Origin: Oscillospiraceae bacterium | GTDB lineage: Bacteria > Bacillota > Clostridia > Oscillospirales > CAG-272 | Direction: 5' to 3' | Length of the DNA stretch: 38,686 bases | Assembly (NCBI GenBank): GCA_015063455.1 | Contig: SVUC01000006.1 | Coordinates: forward strand, 1 to 38,686 | Shown: in pieces, positions 16,439 to 24,258 of the stretch | Position numbering within the stretch: position 1 is the stretch's first letter | Layout of the letters: each line of letters begins with the position of its first letter | Position numbers and translations under genes: made by a program | Notes under the pieces: generated by a model | Told to the model about the DNA's origin: nothing | Databases searched by the model: none | What the model saw: the letters and a program-made list of their open reading frames with translations, nothing else

Positions 16439-16977
16439 ATTGCACCTTCTGTTCGTTTATTGTTGATGTATATTTTTTCGGGGAGAATATTTAGGATAAT
16501 ACCGCTGAGCGTTCCGTATATCATAGATGCTATGACAAGTGGAAGGGCATATCCGAGAGAGGCTTTGCCGATCAGGACCAGTGCTGCTGTGAGCTGTCCG
16601 ACATTATGTGATAGCGCACAGATCACGGAAATTCCGATAAAACTGAAACGGGACGCAAAAAAATGTTTTTTGGTGATCTGAAGTGATACGAGAGATAGTG
16701 ATGCGCCGAAGAGTGAGAATAGCAGCGAGGTAGGATTTCCAAACAGAAAAAAAGTCAGAATGATCCTGCAGAAAGAAACTGCGGCTGCACTTTTTATTGA
16801 TAAACGGTATGCGGCGGCTGTTATTGCAATATTTGCAAGTCCTATCTTGAACCCCGGTATCGGCATTACTGCGATGGGAATGATAGCTTCAACAAACGAG
16901 AGCATCATTGCACATCCGACGAAAACCGCACATTCGGCGATAAGGCGAACTTTTTTATCCGATGACAAAGTCTTCAT
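16435..16977 (-). CDS. Gx transporter family protein (Hpre_diP_synt_I-type)
   Basis: This 180-residue integral membrane protein has about five segments and belongs to the family annotated as Gx transporter or heptaprenyl diphosphate synthase component I (PF07456 type). Characteristic features are PIPGFKIGLANI near residues 39-50 and the following segment with RIILTFFLFGNPTSLLFSL. The fold resembles ECF transporter S components, so a small-molecule (perhaps flavin or quinone precursor) transport role is plausible, but the substrate is not established. It overlaps the NusG-II gene by 23 bases and apbE by 4, a tightly coupled operon. Confidence 0.88.
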   Translation of the reverse strand: MKTLSSDKKVRLIAECAVFVGCAMMLSFVEAIIPIAVMPIPGFKIGLANIAITAAAYRLSIKSAAAVSFCRIILTFFLFGNPTSLLFSLFGASLSLVSLQITKKHFFASRFSFIGISVICALSHNVGQLTAALVLIGKASLGYALPLVIASMIYGTLSGIILNILPEKIYINNKRTEGAI

Positions 16978-17344
16978 CCTGCACCTGCCCCGAGTTCTCC
17001 GATATGATTTTTATAACCACTCCCGCAGGAACACACACTATAACCTCAGAGTCCCGTGATATTTCTCCCGAGTGCTCGCAGGTGTGATCGGGACAGCTTG
17101 ATTCTGTAACAGCTACCCGTCCGTCAAACACCGTGACTAAAAGAATGATACCGCGCGACTCGATCTCATAGGTTTTGTTGATTCCGAGAGGGTATGAGAT
17201 CTCTCCCTGTGGAGTCGATACTGTAAAGCTGTCCCCCGCATTTCCGCTGAGGCTGAAAATAAACAGGATCACAGCTGATGCGGCCATAACAATGAGGAGA
17301 ATAATGTCTGATACGGTTATCTTTTTTTTCGGAAAAACCTGCAT
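16955..17344 (-). CDS. NusG domain II-containing membrane-anchored protein
   Basis: This 129-residue protein has one N-terminal membrane segment (about 10-32) and an extracytoplasmic NusG_II domain with the conserved SSCPDHTCEHSG motif. It is not the transcription factor NusG. Similar proteins sit with Gx transporters and ApbE in many Clostridia and, to my recollection, in the flavin-based extracellular electron transfer loci of Listeria-type bacteria. The start at 17344 is chosen because GGGAG lies 6 bases before it; an upstream ATG is possible but has poor context. It is the first gene of the minus-strand run. Confidence 0.88.
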   Translation of the reverse strand: MQVFPKKKITVSDIILLIVMAASAVILFIFSLSGNAGDSFTVSTPQGEISYPLGINKTYEIESRGIILLVTVFDGRVAVTESSCPDHTCEHSGEISRDSEVIVCVPAGVVIKIISENSGQVQDEDFVIG

Positions 17345-17441
17345 GATCTCCCTCGTTAGATTACATAAATATACTATTTTATTATACACGAAAAGATGTG
17401 ATAAGTCAAGAAATTCTGTATTCTATCGCATAAATTTGCGT

Positions 17442-17478
17442 AAAAAAAGCACACACAACTGTGTCGGGTTATGTGTGC
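17442..17478 (-). terminator. Terminator of the cupin gene
   Basis: An 11-bp stem, GCACACATAAC (17478-17468) with GTTGTGTGTGC (17459-17449) on the minus strand, contains one G-T pair and is followed by seven T. It separates the cupin gene from the NusG-II operon. Confidence 0.9.
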
Positions 17479-17482
17479 GGTA

Positions 17483-17502
17483 TTTTGTTTGCTTATTCAC
17501 CA
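17483..17502 (-). repeat. 20-base exact repeat, cupin 3' end copy
   Basis: TTTTGTTTGCTTATTCACCA occurs here and again at 17980-17999. In both places it spans the last Gly-Glu codons and stop of a minus-strand gene plus the following bases: the cupin here and the decayed remnant there. A shared gene end with no wider homology suggests recombination or gene conversion. Confidence 0.8.
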
Positions 17503-17954
17503 TCGTAGTAATTTACATGGTTCCCTGTGCGGAATAACTTGTTGATTCCTTTACCCCAGACGGCTATCTTGTCGGAATCGGGATACATAGTTACATCAAT
17601 ATCGTGTGCTGTATCAAAATCAAGATAAACGAGCATTTCATCGTCAGACGAGTTTGTCAGCTTGTGAGCTCCGCTCGCGTCTGCGGGGAAGAAGAGAAGA
17701 TCACCGCTGACTACCTCTCTTTCTCCTTCGGGAGTTCTGAGGATCCCTTTTCCGCTGATTACATAAAACACTTCTTCATTTTTATGGTGATAGTGGTATG
17801 GATATGCGGATTTTTTCGGAGGAATTTCATAAATGCTTACGACGCAACCTTTAGCAAGACCGCGCGGAAGGAAATCTCGCTTGAAATATTCGTAATCTTC
17901 GTGCTCCGATTTGTGATTTTTCTCAAGATCATCGATTTTTGAATGCTTAATCAT
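17493..17954 (-). CDS. Single-domain cupin protein
   Basis: This 153-residue cytoplasmic protein has one cupin beta-barrel. Motif 1 is YHYHHKNEEVFYVISGKG, with two of its His and the Glu as probable metal ligands; motif 2 is GDLLFFPADASGAHKL with the second-half His. Many such proteins are isomerases, sugar-binding or small regulatory enzymes, and the substrate is not evident. The ATG at 17954 follows AAGGAG at 9 bases; a TTG two codons upstream is less likely. It has its own terminator at 17442-17478. Confidence 0.85.
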   Translation of the reverse strand: MIKHSKIDDLEKNHKSEHEDYEYFKRDFLPRGLAKGCVVSIYEIPPKKSAYPYHYHHKNEEVFYVISGKGILRTPEGEREVVSGDLLFFPADASGAHKLTNSSDDEMLVYLDFDTAHDIDVTMYPDSDKIAVWGKGINKLFRTGNHVNYYDGE

Positions 17955-17979
17955 TTGCAAGTCTCCTTATAGGAATGGT

Positions 17980-17999
17980 TTTTGTTTGCTTATTCACCA
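17980..17999 (-). repeat. 20-base exact repeat, remnant 3' end copy
   Basis: This is the second copy of TTTTGTTTGCTTATTCACCA (first copy 17483-17502). It covers the Gly-Glu-stop end of the decayed gene and the bases just after it. Confidence 0.8.
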
Positions 18000-18179
18000 A
18001 GAAAATCAAAATTGTTGACCATATCGCTGATGTACTTCGGGAAAACGGTCAAACGGATAGCCGATCTCGTGAAGGTGTCCGGGCATTCCGTCCCCTTCGC
18101 AGATTAGAGATTCCTTTATCCAACCCTCAGGTCGAACATCCTTCAGCCGTACTTCTTTGAATTTGTTGTGTTTTTTCTT
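17990..18179 (-). pseudogene. Decayed carbohydrate-enzyme remnant (GH127-like N-terminus)
   Basis: One minus-strand frame from 18179 reads KDVRPEGWIKESL then GMPGHLHEIGYPFD, which resembles the N-terminal RPxGWLxxQL...GHLxE pattern of DUF1680/GH127 beta-L-arabinofuranosidase-type proteins. It then ends at a stop at 18006. The +1 frame continues with a plausible protein end, FPKYISDMVNNFDFLGE, and a stop at 17990. So an N-terminal fragment is joined out of frame to a C-terminal tail, with most of the gene missing. No start codon is in frame, because a stop lies at 18180. The family call rests on a short pattern and is moderate at best. Confidence 0.6.
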
Positions 18180-18219
18180 TCAGACGCCTCAAAACCGGTT
18201 TGAAAGTGGTTCATTTATC

Positions 18220-18861
18220 CTAAAAATCAATTGAAAGAAGCTCGGAGAAATCATAAATGTAATAGTCCGTCTCTTCTTTTATATGTTCGGTATAGTGACG
18301 TGATGATTCGTCAAAAACGCCGCAAACCTTCATTCCCGCGAGCTTTGCTGTTTTGTCAGCCTCAATGTTGTCGTCGAGGAAAAGTATGTTTTCGATTCTG
18401 TCACCGATCTTTTCTGCTGCTTTTTTGTAGATCTCGGGATCTGCTTTTGTCGTTCCGAAGTCCTCACACGACCAGACGTTGTCGAATATGTCGTATATCC
18501 CGATTCGCTTGAGACAAGCGTCCAGCGTGATGTGCGGACTTGCGGTAAGCACATGAAGACCGGCTCCTTGTTCCTTCAAGGATCTCAGCACAGATATCAC
18601 ATTTGCTTTTGCAGGAATAGTATAGAAATAATCATCATACAAGTATTTTTTCATCGTTGATACTATTTCATTTTTCTGCATGTCGAGTCCGAGCCCAATG
18701 TAGTATTCGGCAGTTTTTGAAAGACCGAGAGGTGTGATTATCTTGACGGTTTCCGGCCCGTAAGTAATCCTATTTTCGTCAAGCACACGAAGAAGGGCTG
18801 ATATGTATGTGGGCATAGAATCGACAAGTGTTCCGTCGAAATCGAACAGATAATTCTTCAT
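18220..18861 (-). CDS. HAD family phosphatase (phosphoglycolate phosphatase-like)
   Basis: This 213-residue cytoplasmic hydrolase has the HAD motifs in order: DFDGTLVDS (nucleophile Asp8, general acid Asp10), the motif II serine/threonine strand VLTAS, Lys in TTKADPEIY, and motif IV FLDDNIEAD. An alpha-helical cap of subclass C1 lies between motifs I and II. Family substrates include phosphoglycolate and sugar phosphates, and this one is not specified by sequence. It is preceded by a strong promoter at 18892-18920 and has AAGGATG before its ATG. A gene remnant follows immediately. Confidence 0.9.
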   Translation of the reverse strand: MKNYLFDFDGTLVDSMPTYISALLRVLDENRITYGPETVKIITPLGLSKTAEYYIGLGLDMQKNEIVSTMKKYLYDDYFYTIPAKANVISVLRSLKEQGAGLHVLTASPHITLDACLKRIGIYDIFDNVWSCEDFGTTKADPEIYKKAAEKIGDRIENILFLDDNIEADKTAKLAGMKVCGVFDESSRHYTEHIKEETDYYIYDFSELLSIDF

Positions 18862-18891
18862 AGTGACACATCCTTACATTTTATTGATTTT

Positions 18892-18920
18892 AGTATATCA
18901 TATATAGATGCCTTTGTCAA
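18892..18920 (-). promoter_or_regulatory. Promoter of the HAD phosphatase gene
   Basis: On the minus strand: TTGACA (18920-18915), a 17-base spacer and TATACT (18897-18892) with an extended TG. It lies just past the terminator of the beta-helix gene, so the HAD gene is an independent unit. Confidence 0.8.
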
Positions 18921-18929
18921 ACGTGGAAG

Positions 18930-18961
18930 AAAAACAGCCCGGACGTTTTTGTGTCCGAGCT
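18930..18961 (-). terminator. Terminator of the beta-helix gene
   Basis: Minus-strand AGCTCGGAC and GTCCGGGCT pair (one G-T) over an 8-base loop and are followed by GTTTTTC. It lies 41 bases past the stop at 19003. Confidence 0.85.
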
Positions 18962-19002
18962 GAGAAATATGTGTTTGCGATAATGTTTTACGAAAACTGA
19001 AA

Positions 19003-21129
19003 TTAAAGTATCATACGGCATTGATTACGCAATACGAGGAGCGTACCGCTTGACCAATCTGTATCATGTGAGATGTCATCTACATCGGATATGACAGAGT
19101 TGTTGTACTCTACGATTACGTCTCCCGCTTCAAGACCGCGTTTTTGAGCAGCACCTTCAACTCCCAGAACCAAAGCGCCGTTGTGACCGCTTGTTCCGTA
19201 AACAGTCATTTCTCCGTCGTTTGCAATATTTCGCACCGTGACGCCGTTTATACTGCGGATGCGTATTTCTTCGTCGGCTGTCGTGAACTTTCTCGATTTT
19301 GGTAAAACGGGAGTATCAGCTATCGCACGCAGCGGCTCATAACGTACGCCAAACTCATTGGGGAAGTTTTCAAATCCTTTAAGCGCGGGATTCTGCGGTC
19401 TGTAGTCTGACTTGTCTGGGGCAACAAAGTCGCAGTCGAGGCAGATCGAGTTCTCGTCAAGTCCTGTGATCTCTTTGAGTATCTTTGCTTTGCCGGGAGT
19501 TGTCTGAGACGGAGTGTGAAGGATATTTTTGTCAAGTCCTGTCCAATTTTCAGGCATAAGAATCGGTGCTGGATATGCGCGGAAGATGATATTGTTCTCA
19601 ACGATGTCATAGCTGTCTGGATACCAAACGTGGCAGTGTACTGCATTGTCAACCATAATATTGTTGCGTACTGTTCTATGGAAGCCTTCACGGAGCTTAA
19701 TTCCGCCGTTGAGGCAAAGATTTTCGGTGAGAATGTAGTAAGATGAGCCGTCATCTAAGTCGATATCCCATCCTCTGTCGCAGCGGAATCTGCTTCGTGT
19801 GATCTCATTCGGTGCGAGCATATCAAGAGACGCATACTGTCCGCACTCGGTGTCGGGAGTGTCGGTCAGATGCCAGAATCTGTCTCTGCCCCAGGAATTT
19901 AAGCTGCCGTGGTCGCCCGTTTCACGAACTGTATCGAATACGTCGCATCCTTCGATTCGATGGCCGCCGAATGTGCCCTCGGAAATATTGATTCCGGAGC
20001 GTGATGTGTGGCAGATCGTACAGTTTTTGACGGTTATTTTGTACGACATAGAGATCTCAACCCCTGTCGCCTGTTTTTCTGTCGTTCCTACTCTCTCGAT
20101 CAGACAGTCCTCAACGATACAGTTCTTGGGATAATCGTCAGATTTAGGTCCGGGAGTTTTGTCCATATCAGCCGCCGCCTGTCTTTCCTTGAACTCGAAA
20201 AGCGGGCTTCGAACTGATGAGGATCTACCGACAAAACAAACGCCTGATGCGCCCAGATCTGCGATGTGTGAACGAGAAATTGCAATTCTCGAGGAATTTC
20301 CGTCAACAAAAATACCGTTTGATCCTATATCGTGGAAATTACACTTATCTATCGTGCAGTCTGAGCTGTCTCTTACGGTTACAGCACCCTTGCGGCAGAT
20401 CGTCCAGTCACTTCTGAGAAGAGGCTCTTTTGTCTCCATAAAAGTGCGTGAGCTGCGGCAGAACGATATATTCTCGATGGATACATTTTTGCAGTTATCC
20501 AGAATGAAGAATTCTGACAGAACAACGATTTCTGCAGTATCAAGATCGGCGCCGTCGAATGGACGGACATAGACCTTTCCCTCGGTTGAGCTGTATACCC
20601 ACTCGCCCGGCTCAGTCATCTCTTCGCGGATGTTTTCGGCAAAGCGGTATGATTGGTGCATTCCATCCTGACGGTTATTCTGCCATCCGCCGTTGAGGAT
20701 CAGCGTATTATCATCGTTTTTTCCTTCGATTCGATAGGAAAAACCGCCCCACATACAGCTGTGCATTGCGTGGATATATCCGCCTGTGGGGTCAGCCCAC
20801 TCTTTTACTTTTTCGGGATATATGCAGTCTTCTGCGTATCCGCCGAAAATATCGTTCGGATTTGTCATTTTAGGGTAACGAGCCATTGTGTACTTTCGGT
20901 CGTCAATGTACAATCCGTCAACTTCACACGGAACGGTGGCAGAGTAGACTCCCGCTTCAACTTCTGTAAAATCATCTCTCTTCAAACGAAGTGTACCGCG
21001 CAGCTCAGTATTGTCGCCGCCGATAATTCGAATGTTCTCACCGTGGACCATAATCGGCTCTGAGATGTAATGCACGCCTGACGGGATATGGATAGTTGTG
21101 TTGCTCTGAATACTTGAAAGATCTATCAT
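19003..21129 (-). CDS. Right-handed beta-helix protein with C-terminal PDZ domain
   Basis: This 708-residue protein has repeated short strands ending in Asn/Cys/Ile turns typical of a right-handed parallel beta-helix: CKNVSIENISFC, SDCTIDKCNF, KNCIVEDCLIERV, KITVKNCTICHT and HRTVRNNIMVDN, spanning about residues 215-560. Folds of this kind occur in polysaccharide lyases, epimerases and glycosidases (GH110/GH141-like). The last 85 or so residues form a PDZ-like domain (EGAAQKRGLEAGDVIVEYNN). There is no signal peptide or anchor. The start follows GGAG. It is a single-gene unit with its own terminator. A carbohydrate-active role is likely, but the family and catalytic residues are not identified. 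Confidence 0.82.
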   Translation of the reverse strand: MIDLSSIQSNTTIHIPSGVHYISEPIMVHGENIRIIGGDNTELRGTLRLKRDDFTEVEAGVYSATVPCEVDGLYIDDRKYTMARYPKMTNPNDIFGGYAEDCIYPEKVKEWADPTGGYIHAMHSCMWGGFSYRIEGKNDDNTLILNGGWQNNRQDGMHQSYRFAENIREEMTEPGEWVYSSTEGKVYVRPFDGADLDTAEIVVLSEFFILDNCKNVSIENISFCRSSRTFMETKEPLLRSDWTICRKGAVTVRDSSDCTIDKCNFHDIGSNGIFVDGNSSRIAISRSHIADLGASGVCFVGRSSSVRSPLFEFKERQAAADMDKTPGPKSDDYPKNCIVEDCLIERVGTTEKQATGVEISMSYKITVKNCTICHTSRSGINISEGTFGGHRIEGCDVFDTVRETGDHGSLNSWGRDRFWHLTDTPDTECGQYASLDMLAPNEITRSRFRCDRGWDIDLDDGSSYYILTENLCLNGGIKLREGFHRTVRNNIMVDNAVHCHVWYPDSYDIVENNIIFRAYPAPILMPENWTGLDKNILHTPSQTTPGKAKILKEITGLDENSICLDCDFVAPDKSDYRPQNPALKGFENFPNEFGVRYEPLRAIADTPVLPKSRKFTTADEEIRIRSINGVTVRNIANDGEMTVYGTSGHNGALVLGVEGAAQKRGLEAGDVIVEYNNSVISDVDDISHDTDWSSGTLLVLRNQCRMIL

Positions 21130-21203
21130 TTTCTTGCAGACTCCTATTCAGTGAAATAATTTGGATTTTTTCTGTACCAAAGAGGGTAGTTGCTCCGGAT
21201 GAA

Positions 21204-21235
21204 ATAAAAAAAGAACAACCCACACGGGCTGCTCT
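21204..21235 (-). terminator. Terminator of tRNA-Leu copy 1
   Basis: On the minus strand AGAGCAGCCC and GGGTTGTTCT pair with two G-T pairs over GTGT and are followed by a T run. Confidence 0.85.
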
Positions 21236-21242
21236 TTAGTTA

Positions 21243-21324
21243 TGCGGAAAACGGGACTTGAACCCGTACGGTGTGAACCACACGCCCCTCAAACGTGCGC
21301 GTCTGCCAGTTCCGCCACTTCCGC
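21243..21324 (-). tRNA. tRNA-Leu(GAG), copy 1
   Basis: This 82-nt tRNA has a long variable arm, as in class II tRNAs. The acceptor stem is GCGGAAG/TTTTCCGC with discriminator A. The anticodon arm CACGT-TTGAGGG-GCGTG gives anticodon GAG. Its promoter and terminator are adjacent. It matches copy 2 at 21491-21572 base for base as far as I can compare. Confidence 0.93.
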
Positions 21325-21353
21325 ATGTGACAACTTGTGCTGTCAACGTTCAT

Positions 21354-21382
21354 ATTATACCACTTTGAGTTGGGTTTGTCAA
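21354..21382 (-). promoter_or_regulatory. Promoter of tRNA-Leu copy 1
   Basis: Minus strand TTGACA (21382-21377), a 17-base spacer and TATAAT (21359-21354) with an extended TG. Both hexamers are perfect. The spacer end AAAGTGG is shared with copy 2. Confidence 0.9.
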
Positions 21383-21455
21383 TAGCTTTTTTGTTTTTTC
21401 AGAGAAAATATATTTGTTTTTTGTCAGAGGCGGGAAAAGGACGGGTAGAAAGAAT

Positions 21456-21485
21456 AAAAAAAGAACGAAGCTTGTGCTTCGCTCT
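21456..21485 (-). terminator. Terminator of tRNA-Leu copy 2
   Basis: Minus strand AGAGCGAAGC and GCTTCGTTCT pair over ACAA and are followed by a T run, six bases past the tRNA end. Confidence 0.88.
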
Positions 21486-21490
21486 TTTTA

Positions 21491-21572
21491 TGCGGAAAAC
21501 GGGACTTGAACCCGTACGGTGTGAACCACACGCCCCTCAAACGTGCGCGTCTGCCAGTTCCGCCACTTCCGC
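21491..21572 (-). tRNA. tRNA-Leu(GAG), copy 2
   Basis: This has the same 82-nt sequence as the copy 248 bases away, with anticodon GAG. It is an independent unit with its own consensus promoter and terminator. Its 5' leader can form a stem (TCAACCG.../CGGTTGA) between the promoter and the tRNA. Confidence 0.93.
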
Positions 21573-21621
21573 ATAGCCATATAAGCATTCAACCGCTGAC
21601 AGTTTTCTGTCAACGGTTGAT

Positions 21622-21650
21622 ATTATACCACTTTGATTTCGTTTTGTCAA
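21622..21650 (-). promoter_or_regulatory. Promoter of tRNA-Leu copy 2
   Basis: Minus strand TTGACA (21650-21645), a 17-base spacer and TATAAT (21627-21622) with an extended TG. Both hexamers are perfect and related to copy 1 by duplication. Confidence 0.9.
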
Positions 21651-21686
21651 TAGGTATTTCGAAGTTTTTTTGAAAAAATGAAAAAC

Positions 21687-21923
21687 TTATTTAGCGGAGT
21701 GGTAGCACCAGATATTACCCTTAACTGCGATGCAGAGGATATCAACGAGCCACATGAAAGGAACGAAGAGAAGAATGATTCCGATGATAATCGCAACAGT
21801 ATCCTTTTCATCTACAGCGCGAACGATACGGTAGATTGCCCAAACGATATCGAGTGCGGGGATAGCGAGGATGATCTTTACGATAAGCGGAAGATTATCA
21901 AATGCATTGATGAGTTCTTTCAT
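21687..21923 (-). CDS. Small two-helix membrane protein
   Basis: This 78-residue protein has hydrophobic segments over about 12-32 (IVKIILAIPALDIVWAIYRI) and 43-68 (VAIIIGIILLFVPFMWLVDIL) separated by a charged turn (RAVDEKD). I recognise no function; short membrane proteins of this general pattern are common in Clostridia. AAAGGAG lies 8 bases before ATG and a good promoter lies just upstream, so it is a real, separately expressed gene. Confidence 0.8.
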   Translation of the reverse strand: MKELINAFDNLPLIVKIILAIPALDIVWAIYRIVRAVDEKDTVAIIIGIILLFVPFMWLVDILCIAVKGNIWCYHSAK

Positions 21924-21955
21924 TGAGTTATCTCCTTTCGGTTATTGTTAATATC

Positions 21956-21984
21956 ATTATACATTAATTTTATCAAAAAATCAA
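21956..21984 (-). promoter_or_regulatory. Promoter of the small membrane protein gene
   Basis: Minus strand TTGATT (21984-21979), a 17-base spacer and TATAAT (21961-21956), 33 bases before the ATG. Confidence 0.75.
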
Positions 21985-22048
21985 CAATTTTGTTGAAATT
22001 TAAGAAAAAATAATTGCTTGAATTACGTAAAATGAACCGGAAAACAGA

Positions 22049-22090
22049 ACAGCCGACGCGTCTTGACTTGGTTTCATTTGCGTCGGCTGT
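22049..22090. terminator. Terminator-like stem-loop after clpX
   Basis: ACAGCCGACGC (22049-22059) pairs perfectly with GCGTCGGCTGT (22080-22090) over a 20-base loop. It lies 13 bases past the clpX stop. The T tract is better on the plus side (TTTTTAT) than on the minus side, so termination of clpX is likely but not perfect. Confidence 0.7.
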
Positions 22091-22102
22091 TTTTATCCTG
22101 TT

Positions 22103-23407
22103 TTATTTCAGTGTGAGCAGGGGAGCTGCGTTTTCGTTGACACATTCCGCCGTGATCGTTACTTTTTCTACGTCATCGCGAGAGGGAAGCGTGAACATAA
22201 TATCCGTCATTGTTTCCTCAATGATAGATCTGAGTCCGCGTGCACCTGTGTTTCTGCTGATCGCCTTTTCTGCAACCGCACGAAGTGCATCAGGCGTGAA
22301 TTCGAGCTCGATATCATCCATTGAGAAGAGCTTAGCATACTGCTTTGTGAGCGAATTCTTGGGCTCGGAGAGGATTCTTACAAGTGCATCGCAGTCGAGG
22401 TTTTCGAGTCCTACGATAACGGGGAGACGTCCTACAAGCTCGGGAATGATACCGTATTTTACGATGTCATGTGCAGATACGTCCTTGAATACACCTGCTT
22501 TGAGCTTTTCGTCCTTTTTCTTGATGTCACCGCCGAATCCGATGAGCGACTGTCCTTTTCTCTGTTCAATGATCTGATCGAGATTGTCAAACGCACCGCC
22601 GCAGATGAAAAGAATGTTTTCGGTGTTTATCTGAATAAATTCCTGATTCGGATGTTTTCTTCCGCCCTGAGGTGGAACATTCGCTGTTGTTCCTTCGAGG
22701 ATCTTGAGGAGAGCCTGCTGTACGCCCTCACCCGATACATCTCTGGTTATAGATCTGTTTTCGCTTCTGCGGGAAATCTTGTCGATCTCGTCGATGTAGA
22801 TGATTCCTCTCTCAGCAAGCTCGATATCGTAATCTGCTGCCTGAATTAGACGGAGAAGGATGTTTTCAACGTCCTCACCGACGTAACCAGCCTCTGTGAG
22901 TGTGGTTGCATCCGCGATTGCGAAGGGTACCTTGAGCGTTTTTGCAAGAGTCTGAGCGAGAAAGGTCTTACCGACACCTGTTGGGCCGATCAGAAGAACG
23001 TTACTCTTCTGGATCTCAACATCTTCTTCTGATTCGTTCTCGTCTCCTTTTTTTCTGCGGTTTTTCAGCTTAAGCTGGGCATCGCGGTGAATGAGTCTTT
23101 TATAGTGATTGTAAACCGCAACGGAAAGCGCGATCTTTGCTTTATCCTGACCGATGATATACTCGTCAAGAGTTTCCTTGATCTCCATAGGAGTCGGCAG
23201 CTTTTCATCATCGAGAGAAGCACCTGATGAGACGGAATCACTTGTGTAGTCGAAAATTATATCGTTGCACGCATCAATGCACTTGTCGCAGATATACAGA
23301 CCCGTGGGGGAGGGAATCAGAAATTCTACCTGATTTTCACCGCGTCCGCAGAATGAACAAGAGCGCTCAACTCTGATATTTCCGTTATTTCTTGAATTGT
23401 TAGCCAT
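22103..23407 (-). CDS. clpX: ATP-dependent Clp protease ATP-binding subunit ClpX
   Basis: This 434-residue AAA+ unfoldase delivers substrates to ClpP. The N-terminal zinc-binding domain is CSFCG...CDKCIDAC. Walker A is [12 protein letters not shown] and Walker B is YIDEIDK. The ClpP-docking IGF loop is present (LIGFGGDIK). The ATG at 23407 has GGAG at 6 bases; a TTG four codons upstream overlaps that site and is rejected. It follows clpP by 65 bases in the tig-clpP-clpX cluster. Confidence 0.98.
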   Translation of the reverse strand: MANNSRNNGNIRVERSCSFCGRGENQVEFLIPSPTGLYICDKCIDACNDIIFDYTSDSVSSGASLDDEKLPTPMEIKETLDEYIIGQDKAKIALSVAVYNHYKRLIHRDAQLKLKNRRKKGDENESEEDVEIQKSNVLLIGPTGVGKTFLAQTLAKTLKVPFAIADATTLTEAGYVGEDVENILLRLIQAADYDIELAERGIIYIDEIDKISRRSENRSITRDVSGEGVQQALLKILEGTTANVPPQGGRKHPNQEFIQINTENILFICGGAFDNLDQIIEQRKGQSLIGFGGDIKKKDEKLKAGVFKDVSAHDIVKYGIIPELVGRLPVIVGLENLDCDALVRILSEPKNSLTKQYAKLFSMDDIELEFTPDALRAVAEKAISRNTGARGLRSIIEETMTDIMFTLPSRDDVEKVTITAECVNENAAPLLTLK

Positions 23408-23472
23408 ATTTTTCTCCAATACGAATGTGAAACAGCTTAATATACTATTTCGGTCGGTGTATTTTACACTGA

Positions 23473-24057
23473 TTACGGTCTGTGCTCGATAACCTTATCG
23501 ATAAGTCCGTATTCGCAAGCCTGAGCAGCTGTCATAAAGTTGTCGCGCTCTGTGTCTGCTGCAATGATCTCGATCGGCTTACCTGTATTCTGAGCAAGGA
23601 TAGAGTTGAGTCTTTCACGAGTGCGGAGAATGTGCTCTGCGTGGATCTTGATGTCTGTAGCCTGACCCTGTGTTCCGCCGAGAGGCTGGTGGATCATAAT
23701 CTCACTGTTGGGAAGAGCGAGTCTCTTACCCTTTGCACCTGACGAGAGAAGGAATGCACCCATAGAAGCTGCCATACCGATGCAGATTGTGGATACGTCG
23801 CACTTGATGAAATTCATTGTGTCGTAGATCGCCATACCTGCGGAAACGGAGCCGCCGGGGCTGTTGATGTAGAGACAGATATCGCGGTCGGGATCTTCTG
23901 CTTCAAGATAGAGAAGCTGAGCTACAACGAGAGAAGCTGTTGTATCATTAACTTCGTCAGCGAGGAAGATGATTCTGTCGTTCAAAAGACGGGAGAAAAT
24001 GTCATAAGAACGTTCGCCTCGGTTAGTCTGCTGTACTACATAAGGAACGAGTGCCAT
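23473..24057 (-). CDS. clpP: ATP-dependent Clp protease proteolytic subunit ClpP
   Basis: This 194-residue serine protease assembles into the tetradecamer with ClpX. The catalytic triad is Ser98 (GMAASMGAF), His123 (MIHQPLGG) and Asp172 (ADTERDNFM). Length and N-terminal processing region are normal for the family. It begins with GGAGG 8 bases before ATG. A 201-base gap to tig upstream holds the tig terminator and presumably a promoter that I cannot place with confidence. Confidence 0.98.
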   Translation of the reverse strand: MALVPYVVQQTNRGERSYDIFSRLLNDRIIFLADEVNDTTASLVVAQLLYLEAEDPDRDICLYINSPGGSVSAGMAIYDTMNFIKCDVSTICIGMAASMGAFLLSSGAKGKRLALPNSEIMIHQPLGGTQGQATDIKIHAEHILRTRERLNSILAQNTGKPIEIIAADTERDNFMTAAQACEYGLIDKVIEHRP

Positions 24058-24209
24058 ATATATACCTCCGTATATTGTAATAAGTTATAGTCGGGAATAT
24101 TCCGCCACTTGACGTATGATGTTATTTTTGACATAAAGAGCTGTGCACAATCTATGGAGAGGCAAAACATCTATATTTCCCGGAAAAGTTTACCTCAATT
24201 ATCGAAATA

Positions 24210-24239
24210 ACCGCCGCCCGTTAAAGTAGAGGCAGCGGT
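24210..24239 (-). terminator. Terminator-like hairpin after tig
   Basis: Minus strand ACCGCTGCC (24239-24231) pairs with GGCGGCGGT (24218-24210). The following TTATTT is a weak T tract, so it may act as a partial terminator between tig and clpP. Confidence 0.6.
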
Positions 24240-24258
24240 ATTGTCGTAGTGTCGTAAA

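Noticed and set aside
16955-17389. The longer 144-residue form of the NusG-II protein
   Set aside because: The extra 15 residues precede a good ribosome binding site (GGGAG) that fits the start at 17344.
17975-18160. A 61-codon plus-strand open frame in the gap before the cupin gene
   Set aside because: The opposite strand gives recognisable protein fragments in this interval, so the plus frame is a shadow of the decayed gene.
24058-24258. Possible CtsR-type heat-shock operator before clpP (GTCAAAAAT and GTCAAG)
   Set aside because: The two GTCAA-like pieces are not spaced as tandem heptads and have mismatches.
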